From: Prochlorococcus sp. AG-363-B04
Lineage (GTDB): Bacteria > Cyanobacteriota > Cyanobacteriia > PCC-6307 > Cyanobiaceae
DNA: 64,000 nt
Reading direction: 5' to 3'
NCBI GenBank assembly: GCA_003278465.1
Contig: QCFC01000003.1
Coordinates: 44,920-108,919 of the forward strand
The notes below the pieces were generated by a model. It did no database searches and was not told where the DNA came from. It saw only the letters and a program-made list of their open reading frames with translations. This document shows positions 38,730 to 48,578 of this stretch, piece by piece. Positions within the stretch are counted from its first letter, which is position 1, and each line of letters opens with the position of its first letter. A program made the position numbers and the translations under genes.

Positions 38730-39012
38730 AACCTTCCAACGCGAATCAAAAACAGCTAGTAGGCGAATAAAAGGCCAGTTTTTTATTTATTTTAAGATAT
38801 AATGAGTAGTTATACTTAAGTATTTATCCTTATTTTACCTCTGTGCCCTTTGTCGAGAAACCTTATAGGCCTTCAGGAGTCACAAAAAAAAGCTTTTAAT
38901 CCATTAGCAATATTTGCAAATATAAACTTCTATTAAATGAATCCACTTAACGCACTCCAAAAAAATTAATCCAACCAATTTTCATTCTAATAATTTTTGA
39001 ACTTCAAATTAA

Positions 39013-39522
39013 TCAAATAGAACTACGACGACGCCAAATCAACATCAACCAGGAACTCATCATTGGTGCTAATAATCCGGTCAATATCGACTGAGAAAGG
39101 GTGGTATGAAAACTCCAATACCTAAGCAATGGTCCTGAAAAGTCATTATTTAGAAACCAAATTTGCAGAAAGAAACTCATCCCTATAAGCATTGTGCCTA
39201 ACCAAGCTAATAATCCAAGATTCAAACTTCTCTCAATCAAAGCACCTCTCTTACCAATCCAACCCCACCACCAACCTAAAAACATTAAAGCTGGTAAATG
39301 ACTAAATCCTCCTGTACTAAGCCCATCCAGCATTAGACCTAAAGCAATGCCAGCAATGAATCCAGACAAAGGTCCATCCAGAAGAGACCAAGGCATTAAC
39401 CACAAGACTGCCCAACAAGGTGCTACACCAGAAAGACCGGCCCAAGAAGGAGCAACAAAAGTCAACAAAGGAACAGCAAAAACCGATAAAACAAAAATTG
39501 GTCTTTGGTAAAGACGAGCCAT
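39013..39522 (-). CDS. mreD: Rod-shape protein MreD
   Basis: A hydrophobic protein of 169 residues with five or six membrane segments (PIFVLSVFAVPLLTFVAPSW, LSGFIAGIALGLMLDGLSTG, LPALMFLGWWWGW, LGLLAWLGTMLIGMSFFLQI, SWLMLIW). MreD acts with MreC, MreB and RodA/PBP2 in lateral wall synthesis. Sequence conservation in MreD is low, so the call rests largely on its place after mreC. ATG 39522 overlaps the mreC stop by one base; a frame opening 24 bases earlier exists but is less likely. Confidence 0.85.
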   Translation of the reverse strand: MARLYQRPIFVLSVFAVPLLTFVAPSWAGLSGVAPCWAVLWLMPWSLLDGPLSGFIAGIALGLMLDGLSTGGFSHLPALMFLGWWWGWIGKRGALIERSLNLGLLAWLGTMLIGMSFFLQIWFLNNDFSGPLLRYWSFHTTLSQSILTGLLAPMMSSWLMLIWRRRSSI

Positions 39523-40271
39523 TAGCGAATTTGCACTTGCACCCAATCAATAGCCTCCGAAGGAGCAATTAATTGGATCGCAGCAGAAGGGGCCGGTAAA
39601 GCCCGAATATCAATTGACTGAATAACTCCAACAGGTAAGTTAGGAGGCATGATTGAACTAGCAGGTGAAGTACTCACCAAGTCTCCTGGCAATACCCTTG
39701 GATCTTTTTCTAGGAAAACAAGTTGAGGTCTACTTGTTCCCATACCAATCAACATCCCATGCTGTTTAGTACGAGGAACCCATACACCAATCTGACTACC
39801 TGGTGCAGTAAGCAACTTCACTCGTGAAGTCAAAGGTGTTGCACTTTCAATCTTGCCAACTAACCCTCCGGGACCAATAACAACATCTCCCTTTTGAATG
39901 CCATTTAAGGCTCCTTTACTCAGCAAAAACTGATGCCACCATCCCTTATATGACCTAGAAATTACTGTTGCCGAAATCAAACTAGTTGATCCAGTGGCAG
40001 CCTTTTTAAGCTCAAGCAAATCTCGCAATCGAGCATTATCTTGTTCAAGCAGTCTTAATTTGCTGGATTGTTCCAGCTGATAAGCCGATTGAAGCCACTC
40101 TCGCTGAGCCGAACCAGGCCAGAAAGGTCGACTAACAATTGCATAAAGATCGGATAATCCCGCTCCTTTACTCAAGCGAACAAACAAAAGAAATCCTGGC
40201 AAAAGCAGCCAAAGAGTCAAGCGTTGAAAAGACCGCAAGCGGAAAAGCACCGCCCACGGGGAAATCCTCAT
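39522..40271 (-). CDS. mreC: Rod-shape protein MreC
   Basis: The 249-residue protein has one N-terminal membrane anchor (LTLWLLLPGFLLFVRL, about 18-33), a short coiled coil (LEQSSKLRLLEQDNARLRDLLEL, about 67-90) and a beta-barrel periplasmic domain (ATVISRSYKGWWHQFLLSKG to LISPSEAIDW-like end). MreC forms filaments linking MreB to the wall enzymes. Its start is three bases from the mreB stop and its stop overlaps the mreD start by one base, so mreBCD form one operon. Confidence 0.93.
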   Translation of the reverse strand: MRISPWAVLFRLRSFQRLTLWLLLPGFLLFVRLSKGAGLSDLYAIVSRPFWPGSAQREWLQSAYQLEQSSKLRLLEQDNARLRDLLELKKAATGSTSLISATVISRSYKGWWHQFLLSKGALNGIQKGDVVIGPGGLVGKIESATPLTSRVKLLTAPGSQIGVWVPRTKQHGMLIGMGTSRPQLVFLEKDPRVLPGDLVSTSPASSIMPPNLPVGVIQSIDIRALPAPSAAIQLIAPSEAIDWVQVQIR

Positions 40272-40274
40272 TTA

Positions 40275-41354
40275 TCAAACTGTCGCAGTTGCACGTGCAA
40301 AGTCTGTCGTATCTAAAACTCTTCTTAAGCGCTTGAAGTCCTCCAAAACTTGACCACAACCATTAACCACACAAAGCAAAGGCTCTTCAGCTACATGGGT
40401 GAAAATTCCGGTTTCATGACTAACTAAATCACTAATACCCCTCACAAGAGCACCTCCCCCTGCAAGCATTATTCCTCGATCAACTATATCTGCTGCCAGC
40501 TCTGGTGGTGTCCTCTCCAACGTGCGTTTAACTGCCTCAACAATTTTATTTAATGGTTCAGCCATAGCCTCGCGCAAATCTCCTGCCTGCAAGTTGATTG
40601 ATCGAGGTAAACCAGAGAGCAAATGAAGACCCCTTACATCTATTGATTGAGCATCAAAATCATTATCTGGAAATGCTGAACCAATACGAATCTTGATATC
40701 TTCAGCGGTTCGTTCTCCAACCACCAAGTTATGCACCTTTTTTAAATAAGCTGCAATAGCATCACTAATCTCATCACCCGCAACACGAACAGACTCACTT
40801 AACACAGTACCTCCCAAACTAAGAACAGCTACTTCGGTGGTACCTCCACCGATATCAACAATCATCGTTCCCACAGGTTCTGTCACCGGAAGTCCTGCCC
40901 CAATTGCAGCAGCTACTGGCTCATCAATTAAATGCACTTCCCTAGCCCCAGCCATCCCTGCCTCACGAACAGCACGACGCTCAACACCAGTTACACCACT
41001 TGGAATACCCACAACTAAACGAGGTGCAACAATTCCTCTGCCTTCATTACCCTTTTGAATAAAACTCTTAAGCATTTGCTCCGCAGCATCAAAGTCAGCA
41101 ATAACTCCATCCCTTAACGGTCTCACTGCTCGAATATTTCCTGGAGTCCTTCCAAGCATGAGCTTTGCATCATCACCAACTGCCATAGGTACACCATTCT
41201 CCAAATCCAGTGCTACGACTGAAGGCTCTTGAAGAACAATCCCTTTACCTGATACATACATCAATGTATTGGCTGTACCAAGATCTATACCAATGTCACG
41301 AGACAACTTGAAACGACTAAAAAACAAGGTTCTACTCTCGAGTCGATGAATCAT
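40275..41354 (-). CDS. mreB: Rod-shape determining protein MreB
   Basis: The 359-residue actin homologue polymerises under the membrane to guide wall growth. Nucleotide-binding blocks are DIGIDLGTANTLMYVSGKGI (phosphate 1), IVDIGGGTTEVAVLSLGG (phosphate 2) and GIMLAGGGALVRGISDLV (adenosine). LIDEPVAAAIGAGLPV is also typical. The N-terminus has about 20 residues more than E. coli MreB. It is the first gene of mreBCD and is divergent from ssb with 111 bases between. Confidence 0.96.
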   Translation of the reverse strand: MIHRLESRTLFFSRFKLSRDIGIDLGTANTLMYVSGKGIVLQEPSVVALDLENGVPMAVGDDAKLMLGRTPGNIRAVRPLRDGVIADFDAAEQMLKSFIQKGNEGRGIVAPRLVVGIPSGVTGVERRAVREAGMAGAREVHLIDEPVAAAIGAGLPVTEPVGTMIVDIGGGTTEVAVLSLGGTVLSESVRVAGDEISDAIAAYLKKVHNLVVGERTAEDIKIRIGSAFPDNDFDAQSIDVRGLHLLSGLPRSINLQAGDLREAMAEPLNKIVEAVKRTLERTPPELAADIVDRGIMLAGGGALVRGISDLVSHETGIFTHVAEEPLLCVVNGCGQVLEDFKRLRRVLDTTDFARATATV

Positions 41355-41465
41355 AAGGGCATTAAGCCAAGGCTTCTGTTACACATAGAGTTAATGATGA
41401 AATCCTGTTAAACAAAACAGCCTGAATTGACCCATGATTGGCCTGCTAAGAAAGTCCTAACAGCT

Positions 41466-41834
41466 ATGGGTCTAAATTCAGTCACACTTGTTGGCAGAGC
41501 AGGTCGTGATCCTGATGTTCGTTACTTCGAATCAGGAAGTGTTGTGGCGAATGTGACCATGGCAGTTAGTCGTCGTAACCGAGATGATGAACCAGATTGG
41601 TTCAACCTTGAAATTTGGGGAAAACAGGCGCAAGTAGCGGCTGATTATGTGAAAAAAGGAGCCCTTTTAGGCATCATTGGCAGTTTCAAGTTAGATCGTT
41701 GGAAAGATCGGAATACTGGTGAAGAAAGAAGTAAACCAGTCATACGTGTAGACCGCTTGGAATTACTAGGTTCCAAAAGAGACTCAGAAACAAGTGTTAA
41801 CCGCAATCCAACTGATGAAGAAGTTCCATTTTAA
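41466..41834 (+). CDS. ssb: Single-stranded DNA-binding protein
   Basis: A 122-residue SSB with the OB fold: NSVTLVGRAGRDPDVRYFES, NVTMAVSRR, WFNLEIWGKQAQVAADYVKKG and RWKDRNTGEERSKPVIRVDRLELL (ends as landmarks). The tail ends DEEVPF, matching the acidic protein-docking tip (usually DDDIPF). The frame opens at 41427, but ATG 41466 (MGLNSVTLVG) matches the family start. Compared with E. coli (178 aa) the disordered linker is very short. It converges with a DedA gene, with one base between the stops. Confidence 0.95.
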   Translation: MGLNSVTLVGRAGRDPDVRYFESGSVVANVTMAVSRRNRDDEPDWFNLEIWGKQAQVAADYVKKGALLGIIGSFKLDRWKDRNTGEERSKPVIRVDRLELLGSKRDSETSVNRNPTDEEVPF

Positions 41835-41835
41835 A

Positions 41836-42498
41836 TTACTCAGATTTCACTCTGAATCTCTTCCAAGCATTAAAAATGAGCCAACAAATACTTAATATTA
41901 TAAGAACAATTAAGCTAACCTTAATTGCCCTAGAGAAAGGATCAATCCAAACTTCTACTTTGCTATAACTCTCACCTAATAACAATCCAGCACAAGTTAA
42001 TAAAAGATTCCAAATAAAGCTACCTGCTGTTGTCCAAATAAGGAATGGAACAATAGGCATTAACTCAATACCAGCAGGGACTGAAATTAAAGTACGAATT
42101 CCTGGAACTAATCTGCCCCAAAAAACTAAAAAAGTCCCATAACGCTTGAACCAATTTCGACTTCGAGATAATTCACTAGCGCTAATTCCGATCCATCGAC
42201 CATAACGATTCAACCAAACCTCAATACGTTTTTCATTAATAAGTCTTCCAATGCCGTACCAGGGCAAAGCCCCTAAGACAGTTCCAATCAGGCCCGCCAA
42301 AACAACTGGGAAAAACTGAAGCTGCCCTTGATGAACATAAAACCCCCCCAGCGGCATAATTAACTCTGAAGGGATAGGAGGAAATAAATTCTCTAAGAAC
42401 ATAGCCACACAAATTCCCATATAACCAATCCACTGATTTGCTTCTACAGCTCTACCCAGAAGTTCAGGTATCTGTTGCACCACTTGACTCAGAGCCAC
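41836..42498 (-). CDS. DedA-family membrane protein
   Basis: The 220-residue protein shows the DedA (SNARE-associated/VTT) pattern: MFLENLFPPIPSELIMPLGG near residues 33-52, GTVLGALPWYGIGRLI, FLVFWGRLVPGIRTLISVPAG and a C-terminal membrane helix. DedA proteins are linked to undecaprenyl-phosphate or lipid recycling across the membrane. The start is a GTG at 42498. Substrate cannot be assigned. Confidence 0.9.
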   Translation of the reverse strand: MALSQVVQQIPELLGRAVEANQWIGYMGICVAMFLENLFPPIPSELIMPLGGFYVHQGQLQFFPVVLAGLIGTVLGALPWYGIGRLINEKRIEVWLNRYGRWIGISASELSRSRNWFKRYGTFLVFWGRLVPGIRTLISVPAGIELMPIVPFLIWTTAGSFIWNLLLTCAGLLLGESYSKVEVWIDPFSRAIKVSLIVLIILSICWLIFNAWKRFRVKSE

Positions 42499-42660
42499 GG
42501 ATCCTCCCTTAATGAAGTGAATTAGAGGCCATTATCTTACTCAACTGAAAATATCCACAAATTTATTTTGTCTATATAATTTAATTTAAATGAAACAAAT
42601 CATAGGCTGCATCTTATATTTTAAAAACATAACAATCGCCAAAATAAAATCTTTCCGCCC

Positions 42661-44346
42661 TTAACTAGATGTCTTATCAAGAGTGGGAGGATTTACTAGT
42701 TCAATAATTGCCAGCTTAAGCAACCATGCAAGAGTATAAAAAATTCTTTTTTGACTGAGAGGATCATTTGTTACTGCACTTATTAATTCATTAGTAATAA
42801 TAGGTCCTTTTGCTAAAGCTTCAAAAATTGCATGAATTTCTTCATCTGAAGCCATAATATCATCGATATAATTCACCATATTCAATTCCTTAAGTGATTG
42901 AAATAACCTCATAGAATCTGTGCAATTTCCACTACAAAGAGCAAGCCTCGTCTCTGGTAAGAGATTAGCTGTAGGGTAAGAAATAAAGGTATAAAATGGA
43001 TCCAATCGCGCTGACCAAGGTTGCATAAATTTTGATCTTGGTTCGCAAACATGATTCTTTATTGCTTTCAACTCAGACCACAATTTCTCATAAATAGGGA
43101 TAATAATTTCCCAATCAAAAGTATTCCTAGCGCGGAGCTTACCAGCTTCTCCCATTCTTATCCTCAACTCAGAAGATGTAAAAAGCTGAATAAATGCATT
43201 AGTAGCTTGTCTAGCATCAACACTAACCATTGATGATGTATAACCACAATACATATCATATGTATCTATACCCAAAGCATGACGCTCTGCTAAATCAATT
43301 CCAAAGCCTGGAGGTGGGGCCACTGTTGAAATCCTAAAACCATCAATCCCATGCCTCACCGTATCGCGATAACCATCCCAATCACTAACTACAACAGGCA
43401 ATCCTGAAGCCATTGCCTCAATTGGAGTAATCCCAAAAGTTTCCTGTATGTTGTCAGATAAAGAACAAAATATATCAGCCACTTGCCAAGAAAGACTTAA
43501 GTGCTTTGCATCTCTACCGTCAATAATTAAAGGCGTAACTTTCTTAAAAACAAAACTAGCAGCCTGTTCAAAAGCTTTTTTTATATAATCATTATAATGC
43601 CAACCACATTCGAGCAAAATCACCTTTTTCTTAGTCTGCTTAGCTGCCTCCTCAACAGCTTTGTACATCACCAAAGGATGTGCCTTTCCATGAAAAGTTA
43701 ATCTACCCACAAATAGCACTACTAAGGCATCATCAGGAATACCAAGTTTTTTTCTGGCCTTGGCTTTAAGTAATGGTGTACTTGAAAAATTTTGCGTATG
43801 AACCCCAAGTGGAATAACTGGCAACTTAGGAAGCAAAAATTTCTTCCCATGAAAACGATGCTTTAAATAATCAATTTCAGCTTCCAAGATCCGACTTACA
43901 TTATTTTTTACAGCATGACTAGTGCAAATAACTGCATCCCAAGGCTGAACAGGAGCTAAAAGAAGATTAGATATTGAGTCCATAGCACCCTGAGATGCTG
44001 TTGTATGAGTAATACCACATAGACTCCATTCATTATTACCATGAAACGATCTGTACTGAGCCCATTCACCTAAACCAGGACCAGGAATAAAAGAACATCC
44101 AGGTTTTTTCAAAAGTGCAAGATTTCTCCTTTGAATAAAATTAATTGGCTCAGAACGTCCACATTCTCTAACCACAGATTCAAAAATCTTAGCGTGTTTC
44201 GAATCCTCTATTTGCACCCATAAATCTGAAAAAGAACCATATTTCAAATACCCATGCAGGAAAGACTCACCTGCAACATGTCGCCCCATGATCTGACGAC
44301 CCTTTGTAGTATATCCATCAGGGTGAAAATAAATACAAGCGGACAT
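42661..44346 (-). CDS. Family 4-type glycosyltransferase with an unassigned C-terminal domain
   Basis: With ATG 44346 the protein has 561 residues; a TTG at 44358 would overlap ahcY. Residues about 180-420 hold the GT-B donor domain: VVLFVGRLTFHGKAHPLVMY, VADIFCSLSDNIQETFGITPIEAMASG (ends as landmarks; the EX7E-like acidic pair) and PVVVSDWDGYRDTV. The last ~110 residues (from about SRLDPFYTF) include SDEEIHAIFEALAKGPIIT and LSQKRIFYTLAWLLKLAIIELV, resembling a winged-helix module that I cannot name. It follows ahcY by eight bases. Acceptor and sugar are unknown. Confidence 0.85.
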   Translation of the reverse strand: MSACIYFHPDGYTTKGRQIMGRHVAGESFLHGYLKYGSFSDLWVQIEDSKHAKIFESVVRECGRSEPINFIQRRNLALLKKPGCSFIPGPGLGEWAQYRSFHGNNEWSLCGITHTTASQGAMDSISNLLLAPVQPWDAVICTSHAVKNNVSRILEAEIDYLKHRFHGKKFLLPKLPVIPLGVHTQNFSSTPLLKAKARKKLGIPDDALVVLFVGRLTFHGKAHPLVMYKAVEEAAKQTKKKVILLECGWHYNDYIKKAFEQAASFVFKKVTPLIIDGRDAKHLSLSWQVADIFCSLSDNIQETFGITPIEAMASGLPVVVSDWDGYRDTVRHGIDGFRISTVAPPPGFGIDLAERHALGIDTYDMYCGYTSSMVSVDARQATNAFIQLFTSSELRIRMGEAGKLRARNTFDWEIIIPIYEKLWSELKAIKNHVCEPRSKFMQPWSARLDPFYTFISYPTANLLPETRLALCSGNCTDSMRLFQSLKELNMVNYIDDIMASDEEIHAIFEALAKGPIITNELISAVTNDPLSQKRIFYTLAWLLKLAIIELVNPPTLDKTSS

Positions 44347-44354
44347 ATTACAAT

Positions 44355-45782
44355 TCAATATCGATAATGTTCAAGTTTATATGGACCTTCTAAAGGAACA
44401 TTAATATAATCAGCTTGTTCTTGTGTAAGTTTGGTTAATTTGGCACCAATTTTCTGAAGGTGTAAACGAGCAACCATTTCATCAAGATGTTTCGGCAAAA
44501 CATAAACCTTCTTCTCATATTTATCACCCTTAGTAAATAATTCAATCTGAGCTAATACTTGATTAGTAAATGAATTACTCATCACAAAGCTTGGGTGACC
44601 TGTCGCACATCCCAAATTAACCAAACGGCCTTCAGCAAGCAAAATAATTCTGTTACCACTTGGTAATTGAATATGATCAACTTGAGGTTTAATATTGTCC
44701 CAAGAATATTTCTTTAGCGAGGCAACATCTATCTCATTATCAAAGTGACCAATATTACAGACAATCGCCTGATCTTTCATCTCAATTAAATGCTCATGCC
44801 TAATAACTTGGTAATTACCTGTGGCAGTGACAAAAATATCTACATTATCAACTACATCTTCAATTCGAACAACTCTATAACCCTCCATCGAAGCTTGAAG
44901 AGCACATATCGGATCAATCTCAGCGATCATTACGGTTGCACCTAATCCACGTAAAGACTGTGCAGATCCTTTCCCAACATCTCCATAACCAACAACAAGA
45001 GCAATTTTTCCCGCTACCATTACATCAGTAGCCCTCTTAATACTATCTACAAGTGATTCACGACATCCATAAAGATTATCAAATTTACTCTTAGTTACTG
45101 AATCATTAACGTTAATAGCAGGAAAGGGAAGTTCATTCGCTTTTTGCATCTGATAGAGACGAGCTACTCCAGTTGTCGTCTCCTCTGTAACACCTTGGAT
45201 ATTTTTAAAAACTCTAGAGTAAAATTGAGGATCAATAGATAATTTATTTCTAATAGAATTAAACAAGGCAGTTTCTTCTTCATTAGTTGGATTTTCAAGA
45301 ACAGAAGGATCAGTCTCGGCCTTAGCACCTAAAACAACTAAACCAGTAGCATCACCACCATCATCCAAAATCATATTAGGAGTTGTTCCATCTCCCCAAT
45401 CCAAAATGCTATGAGTGAACGTCCAATATTCATCTAAAGTCTCTCCCTTATAGGCAAACACTGGAATACCTGATGCAGCTATTGCGGCAGCAGCATGATC
45501 TTGTGTAGAAAAAATATTGCAACTGGCCCAACGAACCTTTGCCCCAAGTGCAACAAGAGTTTCTATAAGAACAGCCGTTTGGATAGTCATATGGAGGGAG
45601 CCTGCAATTCGAGCTCCTTTCAGAGGCTGCTCAGACCCATACCTTTGACGAAGAGCCATCAGTCCTGGCATCTCTGTTTCAGCAATCTTCAACTCCTTGC
45701 GACCAAAGTCAGCCAAGCTCAAATCGGCTACAAAAAAAGAATTTTTATCCTGCAACGAGTTTTGCAAAGGGGTTGAGATCAT
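44355..45782 (-). CDS. ahcY: S-adenosylhomocysteine hydrolase
   Basis: The enzyme (475 residues from ATG 45782; a TTG at 45806 gives 483) splits S-adenosylhomocysteine into adenosine and homocysteine, keeping methyltransferases active. The NAD-binding loop [20 protein letters not shown] is intact near residue 263, the N-terminal [20 protein letters not shown] is typical, and the end [12 protein letters not shown] carries the conserved Lys and Tyr. The glycosyltransferase gene follows directly. tsaE is divergent with 90 bases between. Confidence 0.96.
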   Translation of the reverse strand: MISTPLQNSLQDKNSFFVADLSLADFGRKELKIAETEMPGLMALRQRYGSEQPLKGARIAGSLHMTIQTAVLIETLVALGAKVRWASCNIFSTQDHAAAAIAASGIPVFAYKGETLDEYWTFTHSILDWGDGTTPNMILDDGGDATGLVVLGAKAETDPSVLENPTNEEETALFNSIRNKLSIDPQFYSRVFKNIQGVTEETTTGVARLYQMQKANELPFPAINVNDSVTKSKFDNLYGCRESLVDSIKRATDVMVAGKIALVVGYGDVGKGSAQSLRGLGATVMIAEIDPICALQASMEGYRVVRIEDVVDNVDIFVTATGNYQVIRHEHLIEMKDQAIVCNIGHFDNEIDVASLKKYSWDNIKPQVDHIQLPSGNRIILLAEGRLVNLGCATGHPSFVMSNSFTNQVLAQIELFTKGDKYEKKVYVLPKHLDEMVARLHLQKIGAKLTKLTQEQADYINVPLEGPYKLEHYRY

Positions 45783-45872
45783 TGAAGGAGTGCTCCTGGA
45801 ATTCAATATTCTGGATAATGCAAAGAAGACGAGTTTAAAAGCTACTAAAAATAAGGCTTAGCTCTCGCCATC

Positions 45873-46376
45873 ATGCAATCTACTGGGATGGAATCTCACA
45901 AAGTTTTTCTTGCGAACAACATTGCAACCCACAACTTGGGACAAAAGCTCGCCATAGAGTGTCTCAACAGTCTTGCTTGTACGACAAACGTCTGGGAACA
46001 ACTACGCCCAATCCTTCTACTTCACGGGAATCTGGGCACAGGTAAGACAAGCCTGGTACATGGAATTGCAAAAGGGCTGGGTATTCGTGAGTTGATTACT
46101 AGCCCTACTTTTGCGCTTGCCCATCATTATTTTGGGAAAATAGACAACAAAAAAACTGCTCTCATCCATCTAGATCTTTATCGATTACATTCAGAATCTT
46201 CAGCCGATGAATTATTCCTAGAAGAAGAAGAGAATGCGAAAGATATCGGAGCAATCATGGCTGTAGAATGGCCCGAAAGATTAAGCTTTATTCCAACAAA
46301 TTCTTGGACGATATGTCTCCATTTTTTTGATATTAATCATCCAGAATATGGGCGAGAAATTGAGATTAAACGTTAA
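45873..46376 (+). CDS. tsaE: tRNA t6A-modification ATPase TsaE
   Basis: The 167-residue P-loop protein works with TsaB and TsaD to make the t6A modification at position 37 of tRNAs reading ANN codons. Walker A is LLHGNLGTGKTSLVHGIAKG near residue 49. TSPTFALAHHY and LIHLDLYRL mark the switch and Walker-B-like region, and MAVEWPERL is a TsaE hallmark. It converges on the sulfatase-like gene with an 11-base overlap. Confidence 0.93.
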   Translation: MQSTGMESHKVFLANNIATHNLGQKLAIECLNSLACTTNVWEQLRPILLLHGNLGTGKTSLVHGIAKGLGIRELITSPTFALAHHYFGKIDNKKTALIHLDLYRLHSESSADELFLEEEENAKDIGAIMAVEWPERLSFIPTNSWTICLHFFDINHPEYGREIEIKR

Positions 46377-47196
46377 CTGGAACCCCTCTGACTCTTAATA
46401 AAAGTGGAACCTTCAAGGTCGCCTGATGACTGATCCCATGCTCCCAAAGTCCATTCTCACCCCAGCAATCCCCATGATCTGAACAAGCCAAAATAGTAGC
46501 CCCTTTAAAAATTTCCAACAAAGGTTGAAGCTTGTTATCAACCCATTCCAAGCACGCAACTTGACGTCGCCTGCTTTCTCTTTTGGAACAATCATTACCA
46601 CCAAAAGGAACACAGGGACTTGGCCATGGCTCCCAATTCGCACCTTTATGCCAATAGGGAACATGAGTCTCCCCAATATTTAGAAAAAGAAATATAGGTT
46701 CATTGTCACTTTGCTGCAAGATATGACCATCTATCCATTGAAGCTGATCAAGAAGACTCCATGTATTTCCGCTATACCAAAAATGATCAAAAAACTCCGA
46801 TAAAACGGAACCTGTAGGAGTCTTAGTGTTGAACCATTCCACTGCTCCAGTTCCAACTGTTAAATATCCTAAATTTCGAAAACCTTCTACTAAATTTCGA
46901 CCATCAAGATTAAAACAATTACCATCGTTACCTGAACTCCCAGAATAAACCATTCGAAACAATTTTCCCGCCTTAGGATTTAACCATCGACGCTTACTAC
47001 CAATCACTCCTGGCGTAAATCCCATCCAAAAAGCAGAATGACTTCCATATGTGAAATAACTAGGAGAAAGAGCACAATGAAGGGCCCCTATTTGTCGAAG
47101 ATTTGGTACTTTTGCTCTTTTAAAACTATCAAATCTACATGAATCAAGAGTCAAAAACAGAACACTCTCAGAATGTATAGACCTGGTTAAATTCAT
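46366..47196 (-). CDS. Alkaline-phosphatase-superfamily (sulfatase-like) protein
   Basis: About 276 residues from ATG 47196, which overlaps the sialidase-like stop by one base; the frame runs four codons further. VLFLTLDSCRFDSFKRAKVP near the N-terminus and ATILACSDHGDCWGENGLWEHG near the C-terminus are the metal-binding blocks of sulfatases and phosphatases. I see no CXPXR-type sequence for a formylglycine nucleophile, so classic sulfatase activity is doubtful; the nucleophile could be the Cys or Ser of DSCRF. It is short for a sulfatase (usually 450-550). Pairing with the sialidase-like gene suggests glycan processing. Confidence 0.75.
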   Translation of the reverse strand: MNLTRSIHSESVLFLTLDSCRFDSFKRAKVPNLRQIGALHCALSPSYFTYGSHSAFWMGFTPGVIGSKRRWLNPKAGKLFRMVYSGSSGNDGNCFNLDGRNLVEGFRNLGYLTVGTGAVEWFNTKTPTGSVLSEFFDHFWYSGNTWSLLDQLQWIDGHILQQSDNEPIFLFLNIGETHVPYWHKGANWEPWPSPCVPFGGNDCSKRESRRRQVACLEWVDNKLQPLLEIFKGATILACSDHGDCWGENGLWEHGISHQATLKVPLLLRVRGVPVNV

Positions 47197-48383
47197 TACC
47201 AAGGCCAAGTTCGAATTCCAGTAATACTACTTTCTTCCAAGCAAATATATCGAATAGCAATTCTTCCTCCCCAAGAATAAGCAATATGCAACTCTCCTGG
47301 TAACCCCTCAATCAAAGAAGGGTATGCAAGTTGTCCATTTCTCATCCAGTTCTCTGAGCCACAAAATCCCAAACCAGAATCAATATCTCTAATCCATGGC
47401 CATGTATCACCATCATCATCACTCAAAGCAATCGATAGTGGCCATCTAGTTCTAGGCCACTTAGCTGATCCCCAAGCCATAGACGATTGAGGTTCTTCTT
47501 CAAGGCAAAAACGATTAAAAATAATCGCCAGTTTTCCACTCCTAAGTCGACAAGCCTGAATCGAACTGTTGTTGTTAGGAAGATTGATGGGTTGAGGTTC
47601 ACTCCAATCTGTACCATCAATTGACCCAATAGATCTATAAATCCGATCAGCCAACCTGGACCTAAAAAACTGCAACAAATGCGTTCCGTCAGCACTTGCC
47701 ACAATCGATCCATGAACCCTCCCAATACTCTCAGGCACATCAATCAAATCCTTAGTAGGTTTTCCCTCCTCATCTAAAAGAAGAACCTGCGAGTGATCGT
47801 GTCCAAATTCACCTCCAGCTTCAAGGCTCCGATATATAGGCAACAACCAACAACCATCTGTTCGCATATAAGGAGGATGCCTACAAAAACCTGGTTGATT
47901 TACAAGGTCAGATGCCATAGACCATTTACCGCTCTTCAAAGACCGGCTCTGATGTCTCAAACAAGCTGTCCATTGCATCGAAAAAGCGCTTCCACTTTCT
48001 TGCCATGATTCATCATTAATGTCACGAACTCTTTGCGCAGTATGAATCAAATGCAAACGAGTATCGGAGCTAACAAACAGCAATGGATTCTGCTCAGAAC
48101 GTTGTTTATCTTGGGAAATCATTCTTGGCCTAGACCAATTTCTCTTTCCTGCACGTAACTCACTCATATAAATACTCATTCCATGGGTCCCTTCTTGAAT
48201 TCCACCCATCCAGACACAACCCAGCCTTTCATTATCTAGCCAACACAGTATCGGCGCATGATTTTGGTACCCAATAGACTCAAGCAGCGCCCAAGTACCT
48301 TCTAACAATGGAGACCTAATCAAACGACCTGGTTTAAGTTTTGACCCAAGATCAAGGGCCGCCGAGAATGGTGAAAAAATCAA
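47196..48383 (-). CDS. Sialidase/neuraminidase-superfamily protein
   Basis: The 395-residue protein resembles BNR-repeat exo-sialidase-like beta propellers: SIGSIDGTDWSEPQPINLPN, IALSDDDGDTWPWIRDIDSG (an Asp-box, SxDxGxTW type) and SGKLAIIFNRFCLEEEPQSS. The catalytic arginine triad of true sialidases cannot be confirmed by eye, so the substrate may not be sialic acid. There is no signal peptide; the start is a TTG at 48383. The stop overlaps the sulfatase-like start by one base (TAATG), indicating translational coupling. Confidence 0.78.
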   Translation of the reverse strand: MIFSPFSAALDLGSKLKPGRLIRSPLLEGTWALLESIGYQNHAPILCWLDNERLGCVWMGGIQEGTHGMSIYMSELRAGKRNWSRPRMISQDKQRSEQNPLLFVSSDTRLHLIHTAQRVRDINDESWQESGSAFSMQWTACLRHQSRSLKSGKWSMASDLVNQPGFCRHPPYMRTDGCWLLPIYRSLEAGGEFGHDHSQVLLLDEEGKPTKDLIDVPESIGRVHGSIVASADGTHLLQFFRSRLADRIYRSIGSIDGTDWSEPQPINLPNNNSSIQACRLRSGKLAIIFNRFCLEEEPQSSMAWGSAKWPRTRWPLSIALSDDDGDTWPWIRDIDSGLGFCGSENWMRNGQLAYPSLIEGLPGELHIAYSWGGRIAIRYICLEESSITGIRTWPW

Positions 48384-48477
48384 AACAAAATCATCCCTAC
48401 TAAGCCTTCCAAAAATGATCTACTAAACAAATTATACAGAATAAAATTAATATATAGTTTGAAATAGATTACTTATT

Positions 48478-48518
48478 AATACTTCTGATTTTGATTTAAA
48501 ATCCAAATCAGAAGTATT
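48478..48518 (-). terminator. Hairpin downstream of the PfkB kinase gene
   Basis: A perfect 14-bp stem (48478-48491 with 48505-48518) closes a 13-base loop 61 bases beyond the stop of the minus-strand kinase gene. The following minus-strand sequence is AT-rich but has no strong T-run, so it may be a terminator or a 3' stabilising hairpin. The rest of 48384-48578 is AT-rich with no other signal I can name. Confidence 0.5.
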
Positions 48519-48578
48519 AGATTATCTCAAAATGCTATCAAATAATCCTAGCAAATCCTTGAACAAAAATATTTACAG

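Noticed and set aside
46366..47196. Calling the gene a true sulfatase
   Set aside because: No CXPXR-type formylglycine site was found and the protein is short; only superfamily membership is supported.
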